Notes: generated by a model from the letters alone, not told the origin. Shown: positions 25,820 to 35,112, counted from the stretch's first letter. The stretch: 64,000 nucleotides of DNA from Pontibacter silvestris (GCF_020907275.1 NZ_JAJJWI010000009.1:30005-94004), one strand, 5' to 3'. Program-made: numbers and translations.

Positions 25820-26713
25820 ATGAAAATAGGATACCCCTGTATAAATGTAGCTTTAGACTGTAGTTCATCACGCACTTTTCGCCTGGCTTCTTATAATGAG
25901 GAGCGCCTGATTCAGACTGTAGAACAAAACCTGGCCTGCCTGCGCCGTATTCTGGAGTACAATGTTAAAAACGGCATGTTCTTTTTTCGGATAACATCTG
26001 ATCTGGTACCTTTTGCCTCTCACCCTGTTAATACTTATAATTGGCAGGAACATTTTAAGATGACCTTCAGGCGGTTGGGAGATTATATTAAAAGCAATAA
26101 CATGCGCATATCCATGCACCCCGACCAGTTTGTGGTACTTAACTCACCTAATGAACAAACAGTAAAAAACAGCATTGCTGAGTTAGTCTATCAGGGAAGT
26201 GTGATGGACTTAATGGGGCTGGACACTTCAGCTAAACTCCAGATACACGGGGGAGGCGCATACGGAGACAAGGCTTCGGCCATAGATCGCTTTGCCGAAG
26301 TGTATCACACCATGCTTCCTGATGCTGTAAAGGCCCGCCTCTGTGTGGAGAATGACGATCGTACTTATACTTTGTCAGACTGCCTGCGCTTAAACGAACT
26401 TACTGGTATGCCTGTTATCTTCGACAACTTCCACCATGAGTGTGTTAACAACGGAGAGCCGATGCGTGAAGCAGTAGAAATGGCAGCCTCTACCTGGAAG
26501 GCCGAACGTGATGGAATCCTGATGATGGACTATAGCTCACAGGCTCCCGGAGAACGCAAAGGCAAACATGTGCAGAGTATACAGGAACATCTGTTCCATT
26601 ACTTCCTGGCGGAAACCGAAGGACTGGACATGGATATGATGCTTGAGATTAAAGACAAAGAAGAAAGTGCTTTGAAAGCTGTGGAGATAGCCAGCTCGTT
26701 AGGCCGGCTTTAA
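25820..26713 (+). CDS. uvsE: UV damage endonuclease (UvsE/UVDE family)
   Basis: TIM-barrel endonuclease that nicks 5' of UV photoproducts and other lesions, starting an alternative excision repair. The 297-residue protein begins MKIGYPCINVALDCSSSRTF and has FFRITSDLVPFASHP, RISMHPDQFVVLNSP, LQIHGGGAYGDK, LCVENDDRTYT, FDNFHHECVN and MMLEIKDKEESAL. These supply the metal ligands (His, Glu, Asp) of the UVDE active site. The length is normal for bacterial members. The neighbours do not explain its regulation. Confidence 0.93.
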   Translation: MKIGYPCINVALDCSSSRTFRLASYNEERLIQTVEQNLACLRRILEYNVKNGMFFFRITSDLVPFASHPVNTYNWQEHFKMTFRRLGDYIKSNNMRISMHPDQFVVLNSPNEQTVKNSIAELVYQGSVMDLMGLDTSAKLQIHGGGAYGDKASAIDRFAEVYHTMLPDAVKARLCVENDDRTYTLSDCLRLNELTGMPVIFDNFHHECVNNGEPMREAVEMAASTWKAERDGILMMDYSSQAPGERKGKHVQSIQEHLFHYFLAETEGLDMDMMLEIKDKEESALKAVEIASSLGRL

Positions 26714-26733
26714 GAAATCAAGCTGGAAGGTTA

Positions 26734-27225
26734 TTAGCTAACAATGAGATAGTAGACCCATTCTGCCAACTCCCATAGGGCCCAGACAACAAGCACGAGC
26801 AAGACTGCAATACCTATTAATGCCCCTAATATAATACCTTTACCACTGCCTTGGTATTTACCTTCCTCGTAGTGCCGGCGCAGCATACGTACATTTCGCT
26901 CATTTGCTTTGAAGGCAAAGTCGAAAATATTCCCAAGAACAGGAATGCTGCCAATAGTAAAGTCCAAGGCAATATTGAGCAGCATGAGCGCCACCAGCTT
27001 ACCACTGGCTCCATGTCGTGCCATAGTCAGAACAAGCATAGCTGACACAGAAAACGAAGCCAAATCTCCCACTACAGGGAATAACCCCAATATAGGGTCT
27101 AAACCAAAACGCCATTTTGTACCCGGAAAGCTAAACTGATTATCCATGAGGTTCACCACATAATCTACCCATTTAAGCTTTTCTGAGCGAGGAGTCCGCG
27201 TATAGCGTGTGTTTTGCTGTGTCAT
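26734..27225 (-). CDS. DUF4112 domain membrane protein
   Basis: The 163-residue protein has the DUF4112 signature: LDPILGLFPVVGDLASFSVS, VALMLLNIALDFTIGSIPVL and FDFAFKANERNVRMLRRH. Hydrophobic segments near 45-65, 75-100 and 130-160 suggest membrane insertion. The function is unknown. It converges on uvsE, which ends 20 bases away on the opposite strand. Confidence 0.9.
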   Translation of the reverse strand: MTQQNTRYTRTPRSEKLKWVDYVVNLMDNQFSFPGTKWRFGLDPILGLFPVVGDLASFSVSAMLVLTMARHGASGKLVALMLLNIALDFTIGSIPVLGNIFDFAFKANERNVRMLRRHYEEGKYQGSGKGIILGALIGIAVLLVLVVWALWELAEWVYYLIVS

Positions 27226-27269
27226 ATGCGCTTATACGCACATCAGTAACCAAAAGTGCTAAAGTTTCC

Positions 27270-27524
27270 CTACCGTGGAACCATAGAATATTTTTTCCAT
27301 TGGCTCTTTCTACGCTTCATAGCAGCGGTTTTATAATAAGGTTTCTTCTTCTTTTTCTTTTTGGCTATTTTGTTCTTATTCCTAAAGATGCCACTCAGGA
27401 AGCCATTAGAGCTCTTGGTTTGGGCGCTAACTAACAAGCCTTTAGCACTGCTTTCATAAGAGTATGGTATCAGCATTATTGTCACCAAAGTCAGAACCAG
27501 AAGCTTTCTCTTAGAATTAATCAT
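27270..27524 (-). CDS. Small secreted basic protein of unknown function
   Basis: From the ATG at 27524 the 84-residue product has a signal-like N-terminus (MINSKRKLLVLTLVTIMLIP then YSYESSA). Its tail is very lysine-rich (residues about 48-84), including a run of seven lysines and KRRKSQWKK. A longer ORF begins at 27572 but would place extra hydrophobic residues before the signal. No family is recognised. The gene is supported by the signal-like start and by its position, but composition bias lowers confidence. The 303 bases up to the DeoR gene (27525-27827) are AT-rich and show nothing else. Confidence 0.5.
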   Translation of the reverse strand: MINSKRKLLVLTLVTIMLIPYSYESSAKGLLVSAQTKSSNGFLSGIFRNKNKIAKKKKKKKPYYKTAAMKRRKSQWKKYSMVPR

Positions 27525-27827
27525 CACAAAAAAATAAAATAACAGAGAGCCATAGCTTATCAATTCTAACATAGAAATGATAGCTTAACAATATATAATT
27601 ATAACAGTTTAAATTGTGATTTAAAAGCTTTTATTAAAATTTATCACCTAAGGAATCTGATATGATTATTTTTATTTCTCTACATCTTTAGCCTCATAAT
27701 AGAGTTTACAGATACTAAGATGAGCGATAGAGCTTCATGAGTTAGCCTCAGGAGACTGTTTAAGCGCCAAAGGAACTTTAACTAAAGAAGCAAACACCTG
27801 TATAGATAGATGTAAAGATCCGTTTTG

Positions 27828-28571
27828 TTAGAGCACTGTTACAGATGCTGCATACTCTGCTAATGCAGGATCAGATGGCTTAAGATCAGTGATTAAATAA
27901 TGAATAGCATTTAGGTTGCATACTCTCATATTCTGAATAGAATTAAGCTTTTCAGCAATACTCATAATGGCTGTTCTTTTGGCAGATTTTATCATTGCTT
28001 TCTTCACCTGCACAACCTCCCAGTCAGAATCTGTTACCCCATCAGCCAGAGAAAGCCCGTTAGTACCTAAAAAGCACAAATCTACTCTTATCTCAGAAAG
28101 CTGGTTAATTACCTGCGCTCCTATATTTATGTGAGAGTTCTTAGATAGTTGTCCTCCAATAAGTATTACGTTAATATTAGAACGTTCTGCCAATTCCAGC
28201 GCCACTAAGGGGCTTACTGTAAAAAAGGTACACTTCAAGCTTTCAGGTATCATGCGAGCCACCTCGATCATAGTGGTTCCTCCCCCTACCAACAGCACCA
28301 TCTCTTCCTGGATAAGTTGTAAGGCTTTCTTCGCAATTTCTTTTTTAGACTCCTTGGCGTATACCTCACTTTGCTGGAAAGGATAATGAAAGGACTTTGA
28401 CAACGCTCCCCCATGTACTTTTAAGATTTTTCCGCCTTCAGCCAACTCATGTAAATCTCTTCTGATTGTGTCTTCAGAAACATTAAGTTGCGTACTTAGA
28501 TCTGATGAAAGCACCTTGTTATGCAAATTAATCTGCTTAATAATAAAAGCCTGCCGTTCTTCCTTTAGCAT
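27828..28571 (-). CDS. DeoR-family sugar-phosphate-responsive transcriptional regulator
   Basis: The 247-residue protein has the DeoR winged helix at residues 1-60 (MLKEERQAFIIKQINLHNKV, then LNVSEDTIRRDLHELAEGGK and LKVHGGAL). A DeoR-C sensor domain follows, with LVGGGTTMIEVARMI, INVILIGGQLSKN and VDLCFLGTNGLSLADGVTD. Members of this family bind phosphorylated sugars. It lies at one end of a cluster of amidases, a glucosaminidase, SusCD, a symporter and MurQ, so it may respond to an amino-sugar phosphate; that is inference from position. A good promoter lies upstream. Confidence 0.9.
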   Translation of the reverse strand: MLKEERQAFIIKQINLHNKVLSSDLSTQLNVSEDTIRRDLHELAEGGKILKVHGGALSKSFHYPFQQSEVYAKESKKEIAKKALQLIQEEMVLLVGGGTTMIEVARMIPESLKCTFFTVSPLVALELAERSNINVILIGGQLSKNSHINIGAQVINQLSEIRVDLCFLGTNGLSLADGVTDSDWEVVQVKKAMIKSAKRTAIMSIAEKLNSIQNMRVCNLNAIHYLITDLKPSDPALAEYAASVTVL

Positions 28572-28594
28572 TATATTGATAGTTGTAATCTTTC

Positions 28595-28623
28595 CAAATA
28601 TAGTTTAATTTATATAAACACAA
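28595..28623 (-). promoter_or_regulatory. Bacteroidota-type promoter of the DeoR gene
   Basis: On the minus strand TATATTTG (28595-28602), a perfect TAnnTTTG box, is preceded after 18 bases by TTG (28621-28623). The box is 23 bases upstream of the ATG at 28571, consistent with a short leader and an independent transcript from the nagX-like gene. Confidence 0.65.
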
Positions 28624-28801
28624 CAGCCCCTGAACCACGTTTTAGCATAACTCCTTTATGTTTATTATGGTTTATATGAAGTGATGACAGCTATATTAGC
28701 TTTACTCCTGTTACTATAAAAGCTGTAAAACTATATTGGCCACAATAATAAGAGGTAGTAATATTTGAACAAGAGCGGCAGAACATTTTCTAACTCTAAG
28801 T

Positions 28802-29977
28802 TTACACTTTAATGTATATCTTTCTCTTATCCATCCAGAAGCTTACCAGCCACATAACGAGCATATAGCTTAACGCAAACAGCAGTGAAGCTATTTTACC
28901 TTCTGACCAGCTTAGGAACAGGTTCTCATATATCCACCCTTGCAAACTGACGCCATTCATCTGCACAAAGCCCAGTATTTTGATTAGCAGCGTAGCCAAT
29001 GCAAAAATGAACAGCGGGTTTTTCCCAAACACTTCAAAAAAGTACGCCCACCTAACAAAGCCTGCCACTTTTATAATGAACAGTAAAGTGCCTAATATTA
29101 TCAGGCTCAGTCCCACAGCATGCAAAACATAGGAGCTTGTCCAGAGCGGTTTATTGATTGGAAAGTATAGGTCCCACACAAAAGCAGCGACAATTAAAAC
29201 AGCACCTATTGCATTAAGCTTTGAGAATGTACCTAGCCCACTTCCGTTTTTCTGGATGAACATCCCGGCAAAGTAACCGGCTATCACGTTTACAACAGCA
29301 GGTAAAGTACTCAACAGTCCTTCCGGGTCAAAGGGTATTCCAAAGCCTTTGTATAAATTTTGTTCCGGTAATAGCCAACGATCAAACTTAAGAGCTGCAT
29401 TACCTGTCAGGCTGTAAGGCGCCTGAGAGTCTCCAAAGAAGTACAGAATTGCCCAGTAAGCAAGCAAAGTAACAAAACTAAAAATAAGTGCGCCTGCAGA
29501 CTTTAAGTAGCGAACAGCCAAAGAGGCAATAAAATAGCAAAGTGCAATCCGCTGCAGCACTCCCATTACACGCACAGCAGTAAAGTCTTTCAGTATAACC
29601 TGGCCTTCATCTGTGCGGATAACGAAGGGAAACAAGTTAAGGAACAAACCTATCAGGAATATAAGAGCCGTTCTTTTAAAAACTTTTTTCAGGAACAGGC
29701 TATCCGGCTGTGCATTAAATTTTCGCATGCTAAAGCTCATGGCATTGCCAACTACAAAAAGAAAAGACGGGAATACCAGATCTGTAAGGGTAAAGCCATG
29801 CCAGGCCGCATGCCGGAAGGGAGCATAGATATTATCCCAACTGCCAGGGGTGTTCACCACAACCATCAAAGCAATTGTCAGTCCTCTGAGCACATCTAGT
29901 GCCTGATATCTTTCTGACGTTTTCGCTTTTAGCAGCCCAGTAACTGCAGTTCCCTGTACTGTAATGAGCTTGTTCAT
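28802..29977 (-). CDS. NagX-like acyltransferase membrane protein (heparan-alpha-glucosaminide N-acetyltransferase-like)
   Basis: The 391-residue multi-spanning protein has about ten hydrophobic helices. The signature YQALDVLRGLTIALMVVVNT (about residues 24-43), then FTLTDLVFPSFLFVVGNAMS, is that of the COG4299/DUF5009 (NagX) family, related to heparan-alpha-glucosaminide N-acetyltransferase. Genes of this type are often found with N-acetylglucosamine utilisation genes, and here it lies between the GH3 glucosaminidase and the DeoR regulator. It may acetylate amino sugars across the inner membrane. A terminator separates it from the upstream GH3 gene. The function is inferred from family and context. 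Confidence 0.82.
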   Translation of the reverse strand: MNKLITVQGTAVTGLLKAKTSERYQALDVLRGLTIALMVVVNTPGSWDNIYAPFRHAAWHGFTLTDLVFPSFLFVVGNAMSFSMRKFNAQPDSLFLKKVFKRTALIFLIGLFLNLFPFVIRTDEGQVILKDFTAVRVMGVLQRIALCYFIASLAVRYLKSAGALIFSFVTLLAYWAILYFFGDSQAPYSLTGNAALKFDRWLLPEQNLYKGFGIPFDPEGLLSTLPAVVNVIAGYFAGMFIQKNGSGLGTFSKLNAIGAVLIVAAFVWDLYFPINKPLWTSSYVLHAVGLSLIILGTLLFIIKVAGFVRWAYFFEVFGKNPLFIFALATLLIKILGFVQMNGVSLQGWIYENLFLSWSEGKIASLLFALSYMLVMWLVSFWMDKRKIYIKV

Positions 29978-30071
29978 AGAGAATAATCCATTAAACCTGA
30001 AAAGACTAATACAACTACCGTCAGTTCTTCTGTTAATTAAGCTTTTACTTCTGAATGACCTTCTAAAAAAG

Positions 30072-30101
30072 AAGTCCGTCCCGGTTACTTGGGACGGACT
30101 T
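30072..30101 (-). terminator. Terminator of the GH3/beta-lactamase gene
   Basis: Perfect 11-base arms (30072-30082 and 30091-30101). Read on the minus strand the hairpin is followed by cttcttttttag, a good T-tract, and begins 6 bases after the stop codon. Confidence 0.85.
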
Positions 30102-30107
30102 TCAATA

Positions 30108-33100
30108 TTACTGTTTTACTGAAACTGTATCTGACTTCTTCGCTTTTTCCATAGCATCATATACCACCTGCAGCGCTTTTGTACGGATGTTAAGTTTACT
30201 GAGCTTGTTGTTTTCGCGGGTTGGATTTACACGGTTAGAAAGAAACACATATACAATATCGTTTACAGGATCTATCCAGGTGTAAGTGCCTGTAAAGCCT
30301 GAATGTCCAAAACTTTCTACCGGAGCGCTTTTTGCCGCATTACTGTTCTCTGCACCTGGCCTGGAAGACCGGTCAAAGCCAAGGGCTCTGTAGTTGCCCT
30401 GCTCACAAAACTGGCACTTACTAAACTCGCTTACAGTGTTACCTCCAATATATGTTTGCTGGGCGTAGGTGCCATCGTTAAGGTATAGTTGCATTAGCTT
30501 AGCCAGGTCATTCGCATTGCCGAACAGGCCGGCATGGCCACTTATACCACCCAACATGGCTGCTCCCTCATCGTGAACAGTGCCATGCAGCAACTGCTTC
30601 CGAAACTCCTGATCATACTCCGTAGGCACAATTTGGGAGGCCGGGTAGTACTTGTAAGGGTTAAACGTTAAGGTAGTAGCCCCTATAGGTTTATAAATAT
30701 TTTCCTTCAGATAAGACTCAAAATCCTGCCCAGTGATATTCTTGACTACAAGAGGGGCCAGAATAAAAGAAAGATCACTGTATACGTAGCCACCTTTTTC
30801 GTTTAGCGGAGACGCTGCTATCTCCTTATATATTTTCTTAGCATATTTCCGATGGATATACAAGTTATCAGCCACCTTGATAGGGAAGCGCCTGGAAGAA
30901 TCAGCCTTAAACGTAAACCATTTGAATTTACCATTCTTCTTCACTGTCTCTTTCCAAAAAGGAATCCATGCCTGCAGGCGGGCCTGGTGTGTTAGAATGT
31001 CGCGGTAACGCAGGCTTTCTTTGTTTGTTCCCTGCATCATAGGCAGATAATCACCTAAGGTTTTGTCTACATCAAAGCGGCCTTCTCCTTTCAGTTTCAT
31101 AAAGGCAGCTAAGGAAGTACTAACTTTGGTTACAGAAGCCAAATCGTAAAGGTCTGTATTCTGCACAGGCCGCTGATTATCGTAGGTATGATAGCCAAAT
31201 GATTTGTAGTAAATAACTTTTCCATTTTTAGCTACCAACACCTGTGCGCCTGGCGTAGCCTTCTCTTTTATGGCTTGTGCTACAAGCGAATCTATACCGG
31301 CTAAGTCTTTTGTATTCAAACCAACAGCTTCCGGAGCTGAGTACGCAAGTCGTAAGTCACCTTGTGTTACCAGGCCATCACCAATTCGAAAAGCGTTTGA
31401 AACAGTGACAGGAAGCTTGCCCTTGGCTCCTAAACCACCGAATATAATCTGAGCAGCTATGTCCTGTGCTGTCTCATTTTCCTGGTAAGCAGCCAGCACA
31501 GCATTCGCTTTATCAATACCTTCGAACTTTGCTAAGCTGTACACATTCCCAAATACGCTTACAATGGTAGGCTTAGAGCGGATCAGGTCTTTCAGAAACA
31601 GGTTCATTTCTGCTGTAACCCCAAAGTTGCTGGCTCCGGCCTTAAGTTGTAGTTTATGCACCCCGGCAATAACCAAATTATAACTTTGTAGTTGCTCTTT
31701 CATCTGCTGCAATTCTGCAATAGAGCTATTAGGAGAAAGAAAAAAAGTATCAACTTTAATGTACTTTGCTAAGCTACGCTGGAAATCAGTCTCTTTTGTA
31801 GTACCAATGGCTAAGGCGGCAACTTTTAGCGTATCCAGCGTCCGGATGGGTAAAATGTTCTGCTTGTTGCGCAACAGCGTAAGAGACGACTCTGTTAACT
31901 GGCGGTTCAAGTATACTGCATGCGGATTGTTTAAATCTTCTATAAGGTGAGCCGTTTCGATTGGCTTCCATTCATCAAGCCCCATCCACTGTTTAGCCGC
32001 CAGTACCTTACGGCAACGGGCATCTACTTCGTCCTGCGTAATTTCTTTACTTTTGATGGCTTTCTTTACTTCTTCTATAGTCGTTTTCACATCCATCGTA
32101 TTCAGGAGCACATCATTGCCTGCCAGCAAAGCTTTTACATCCACAATGCCTGGTGCATAAAACTTAGCCACTCCCTGCATGTTCAGCGCATCTGTAAACA
32201 CCAAGCCTTTAAAGCCTAACTCCTCCTTTAGCAAATCGCTTACAATAGATTTGGAAAGTGTAGAAGCAAGATTCGGCGTATTATCCAGCACCGGAATATT
32301 CATGTGAGCAACCATTACACTACCGAGGCCATTGGCCATCAGCTGGCGGAAAGGGTATAGCTCAGTGGAGTCTAAACGGATGCGGGAAAAATTAATTACC
32401 GGCAGCCCCACATGGGAGTCTACGTTGGTATCGCCGTGGCCAGGAAAGTGTTTTGCGCTTGCCAACACATGCTGGTCCTGCATCCCCTTCATATAAGCAA
32501 TGGACTTACGTGCTACATTATACTTGTCTTCCCCGAAAGAGCGAAAACCAATAACAGGATTATTAGCATTGTTGTTGATATCTACGGTAGGTGCAAAATT
32601 TATATTGATGCCCATACGGCGGCACTGGCGGGCTATCTCGGCTCCCATATCATAAATAAGCTTCTCATCTTCTACACCTCCCATCGACATCTGATAAGGG
32701 AAGCGAGTGGTGCTGTCCAATCGCATAGACAAACCCCATTCTCCATCAATAGACACCATCAACGGCACTCTGCTTTCGCGCTGGTAGCGGTTGGTCATTT
32801 TCGCCTGCCTTACCGGCCCTCCCTGAAAAAAGATTACGCCACCAACCTTGTAAGTCTTTATCAGGTTACTAATAGAATCAATATGTGCCTGATCTCTGTT
32901 CGAGTACACTGGTATCATAATTAGTTGGGCTATTCTTTCTTCTGGTGTTAGAGTGTTGAACACCGAGTCTACCCACTGCTGCTTTGCATTCAGAAAGGGA
33001 GGATCTTTTTCTGGATTAAATGCTGAGGTGGCTGGCTTTCGGAATTTAGCACGACTATTCTGAGCAAGCAGCTCGCTTGCTCCAAGCACGAACAGCAGCA

Positions 33101-33134
33101 GTAAGACGAAAGGTACAAAAACTTGTTTTTTCAA
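30108..33134 (-). CDS. Glycoside hydrolase family 3 (NagZ-like) fused to a serine beta-lactamase-like domain
   Basis: Fusion protein of about 1008 residues. The preferred start is a TTG at 33134, giving the signal peptide MKKQVFVPFVLLLLFVLGAS then ELLAQ. An ATG at 33215 would add 27 residues before it. The N-terminal half is GH3 beta-N-acetylglucosaminidase with the NagZ His/Asp loop KHFPGHGDTNVDSH (His near 229), followed by a GH3 C-terminal domain. The C-terminal ~370 residues are a class C/AmpC-like serine hydrolase with LASVTKVS (SxxK), YSDLSF (YxN-like) and FGHSGFTGT (HSG). It probably removes GlcNAc from muropeptides and acts on the peptide or another ester/amide. It is exported, unlike cytosolic NagZ. 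Confidence 0.92.
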   Translation of the reverse strand: MKKQVFVPFVLLLLFVLGASELLAQNSRAKFRKPATSAFNPEKDPPFLNAKQQWVDSVFNTLTPEERIAQLIMIPVYSNRDQAHIDSISNLIKTYKVGGVIFFQGGPVRQAKMTNRYQRESRVPLMVSIDGEWGLSMRLDSTTRFPYQMSMGGVEDEKLIYDMGAEIARQCRRMGININFAPTVDINNNANNPVIGFRSFGEDKYNVARKSIAYMKGMQDQHVLASAKHFPGHGDTNVDSHVGLPVINFSRIRLDSTELYPFRQLMANGLGSVMVAHMNIPVLDNTPNLASTLSKSIVSDLLKEELGFKGLVFTDALNMQGVAKFYAPGIVDVKALLAGNDVLLNTMDVKTTIEEVKKAIKSKEITQDEVDARCRKVLAAKQWMGLDEWKPIETAHLIEDLNNPHAVYLNRQLTESSLTLLRNKQNILPIRTLDTLKVAALAIGTTKETDFQRSLAKYIKVDTFFLSPNSSIAELQQMKEQLQSYNLVIAGVHKLQLKAGASNFGVTAEMNLFLKDLIRSKPTIVSVFGNVYSLAKFEGIDKANAVLAAYQENETAQDIAAQIIFGGLGAKGKLPVTVSNAFRIGDGLVTQGDLRLAYSAPEAVGLNTKDLAGIDSLVAQAIKEKATPGAQVLVAKNGKVIYYKSFGYHTYDNQRPVQNTDLYDLASVTKVSTSLAAFMKLKGEGRFDVDKTLGDYLPMMQGTNKESLRYRDILTHQARLQAWIPFWKETVKKNGKFKWFTFKADSSRRFPIKVADNLYIHRKYAKKIYKEIAASPLNEKGGYVYSDLSFILAPLVVKNITGQDFESYLKENIYKPIGATTLTFNPYKYYPASQIVPTEYDQEFRKQLLHGTVHDEGAAMLGGISGHAGLFGNANDLAKLMQLYLNDGTYAQQTYIGGNTVSEFSKCQFCEQGNYRALGFDRSSRPGAENSNAAKSAPVESFGHSGFTGTYTWIDPVNDIVYVFLSNRVNPTRENNKLSKLNIRTKALQVVYDAMEKAKKSDTVSVKQ

Positions 33135-33288
33135 GGCAATTAAGGAGTTATATATGAAGTAGATAGATTGCAATTTAAAAGATTTTAGCTTAGGAATACT
33201 TGTGTTTGCAGGCATAATTTGAATATTGGAAACAGTACTAGCACAAGCTGATATTGCTATTCTTATGGATCCATTAGCTTAAATAAAA

Positions 33289-33975
33289 TTAACTTTGTGG
33301 CGCACCTTTTAAATTCAAGTCTTTCACTCTGCTCCTTATTTTTCTCATAAAAGACACGCCAGGGTCAATTTTTTCTGTCAGGTAATCTGGGTTCGTTTCG
33401 CGCCACAGGGCATGGTTTCTAAAGTTTTTGTACTCATAGTGCCCAATCAGGTACTCAATATCGTACCGATGGGCAAGGTACCTCACCAAGGCTTCATTGG
33501 CTTTTAGCTGTGCTTTTGTAAGGGGCTCTTTTTCACTTCCGACATTTTCAACTCCAATAGCACAATAGTTCAGACCAATTACATGGCGGGCAAACGCTGT
33601 ATCAGGAAGTAGCTGAAAAATAGCACCATCGCGATCAATTAAATACTGAGAAGAAACATTTAAATTACTTGCTGAGGCAATTCCGCTACGCGCTCCAGGT
33701 AGAACAGGAGAATTGAAAGCATCGAATGTTTGCTCAAAAGTCGGTATTGCTGTCCAGTGCAGCACAATCATTTTAGGTTTTATATAAGGAGAGTCCTGCT
33801 GTATATTGTGCCTGTTCTCCATATATTCCAGCGAAAGCTTTTTCCTTTCTGCGTCAAAAACAATTGGTTTATGGAAAGTCCGGAAAGTTGGAGAAGCACA
33901 GGCTCCAAGAAGTAAAAGTCCTAAGAAATGAGCTACAAAAAGTATATTCTTTGAGAGTCTGGAGTTAAGGTTCAT
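33289..33975 (-). CDS. N-acetylmuramoyl-L-alanine amidase, Amidase_2 lipoprotein
   Basis: Zinc amidase that cuts the bond between MurNAc and L-alanine. From the ATG at 33975 the protein has 228 residues with a lipoprotein signal (LGLLLLGAC). The Amidase_2/PGRP fold shows MIVLHWTAIPTFEQTFDAF with the first zinc His, SSQYLIDRDGAIFQLLPD, RHVIGLNYCAIGVENVG, LIGHYEYKNFRNH and a KIDPGVSFM end containing the conserved D-P. An alternative start is at 34005. It lies 47 bases after the Amidase_3 gene and upstream of the GH3 fusion gene on the same strand, so the three are probably one unit. The outer-membrane location is inferred from the lipobox. Confidence 0.87.
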   Translation of the reverse strand: MNLNSRLSKNILFVAHFLGLLLLGACASPTFRTFHKPIVFDAERKKLSLEYMENRHNIQQDSPYIKPKMIVLHWTAIPTFEQTFDAFNSPVLPGARSGIASASNLNVSSQYLIDRDGAIFQLLPDTAFARHVIGLNYCAIGVENVGSEKEPLTKAQLKANEALVRYLAHRYDIEYLIGHYEYKNFRNHALWRETNPDYLTEKIDPGVSFMRKIRSRVKDLNLKGAPQS

Positions 33976-34022
33976 GTTTTTCTTCTGTTCAGTTGGTTGT
34001 TTCACAGGAGGGCAGCTTTATA

Positions 34023-35021
34023 TTAATGTGAGAGTTCTACATAATATTCTTCCGCCCGCAGTTTCTCTTGCTTTGCCTCGTTTGCTTTACCTAAGCTTAC
34101 CAGCAATGCAGCCCTGTTCTGGTGGCATTGTGCAGCTACATATGAGTCGGGGAAAGAGCAGGCAGACTGTGTAAATAATTCATAGGCTTTATGCATTGAA
34201 GCAGTATCCTTATGCTCCATAAGCGCCTTTGCTTCCATAAAATCCTGATGCCAGCGAAGTGCTGTTTCATTCATGCGTTCAGCTTCCTGAAAGGCTTTGA
34301 AAGGTGGAATATTTATCTTTGAACCTTTGACTACAACGGGAGCATGAGGCTTTCTGAAAAAGGCCTCCAACGCTGTAGCATAGGCCAACGCTTCCTGCCT
34401 GTTATGTTTGTTTTGCTGCAACCGTGTCTCCTCTGCTGGGTTTGTAAAGAAAGAGGCTTCTGCAATTACTCCCGGAATGCCATAGGTATCGCGCAGCACT
34501 TTGGCTCCCGCTGTTGGGAAAATAGTATGATCTGAAACCAGGCTTACAGGTGTTTTATTTTGATATAAATGTTTTGTGAGAGACTTAGCCAATTGTTTAC
34601 CCAAAGCTACACTGGCTGCATTCTCTGTAGCGCTGCCATGAAGGTAGATAATAGGAAAATTTACCGTAGGGTCAGCTGTAGCATTATGATGAATAGACAC
34701 AAACACATCTGCTCTATTGTCAGTAGCTAAGGCAACCCGCTCATCGAACGGAACATTATCATCTGCCACGCGGGTCATTAAAACCTTTGCGCCTTTCTTC
34801 TCCAGCATTTTCTGTAACAAGAGAGCTACCCGCAGGTTTATCCATTCTTCTCTTTCTCCAGCAGGTCCTACGCGATAGCTATCTGTCTGAGCAGTGCCGC
34901 CATGTCCTGCATCTACACAAATTGTTTTTCCGGTTAATGGGCTGCCTTGCTTGCTAACACCTACAGCAGAACAAAAAAAGGCAGGAAAAATCAAGATTAA
35001 AACTAATAGGTAGTTTCTCAT
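34023..35021 (-). CDS. N-acetylmuramoyl-L-alanine amidase, Amidase_3 (AmiC-like)
   Basis: The 332-residue protein from the ATG at 35021 has a signal peptide (MRNYLLVLILIFPAFFCSAV). The Amidase_3 domain (about 28-245) has zinc ligands in CVDAGHGG, the glutamate in GEREEWINLRVALLL, the histidine in VFVSIHHNA and the catalytic glutamate in IAEASFFTNPAEE. A helical C-terminal extension of about 85 residues (AFQEAERMNETALRWHQDFM onwards, TPR-like) follows and may mediate partner binding. It cuts MurNAc-L-Ala bonds in the periplasm. It differs in fold from the two Amidase_2 proteins in this cluster. An alternative start is at 35030. Confidence 0.9.
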   Translation of the reverse strand: MRNYLLVLILIFPAFFCSAVGVSKQGSPLTGKTICVDAGHGGTAQTDSYRVGPAGEREEWINLRVALLLQKMLEKKGAKVLMTRVADDNVPFDERVALATDNRADVFVSIHHNATADPTVNFPIIYLHGSATENAASVALGKQLAKSLTKHLYQNKTPVSLVSDHTIFPTAGAKVLRDTYGIPGVIAEASFFTNPAEETRLQQNKHNRQEALAYATALEAFFRKPHAPVVVKGSKINIPPFKAFQEAERMNETALRWHQDFMEAKALMEHKDTASMHKAYELFTQSACSFPDSYVAAQCHQNRAALLVSLGKANEAKQEKLRAEEYYVELSH

Positions 35022-35112
35022 AATCAGCACTTTTTATTTGAGTGAGCAATACACATTTTACTTTTGATTACTGATAAAACTTTACCAGAGCCTCCAACAG
35101 TAACTTTAAATG

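Noticed and set aside
27585..27827. Possible riboswitch or small RNA before the DeoR stop
   Set aside because: AT-rich sequence with no conserved core and no hairpin with a T-tract.
31947..32924. Plus-strand frames antisense to the GH3 fusion gene
   Set aside because: Histidine-rich translation typical of antisense shadows; the minus-strand gene is certain.
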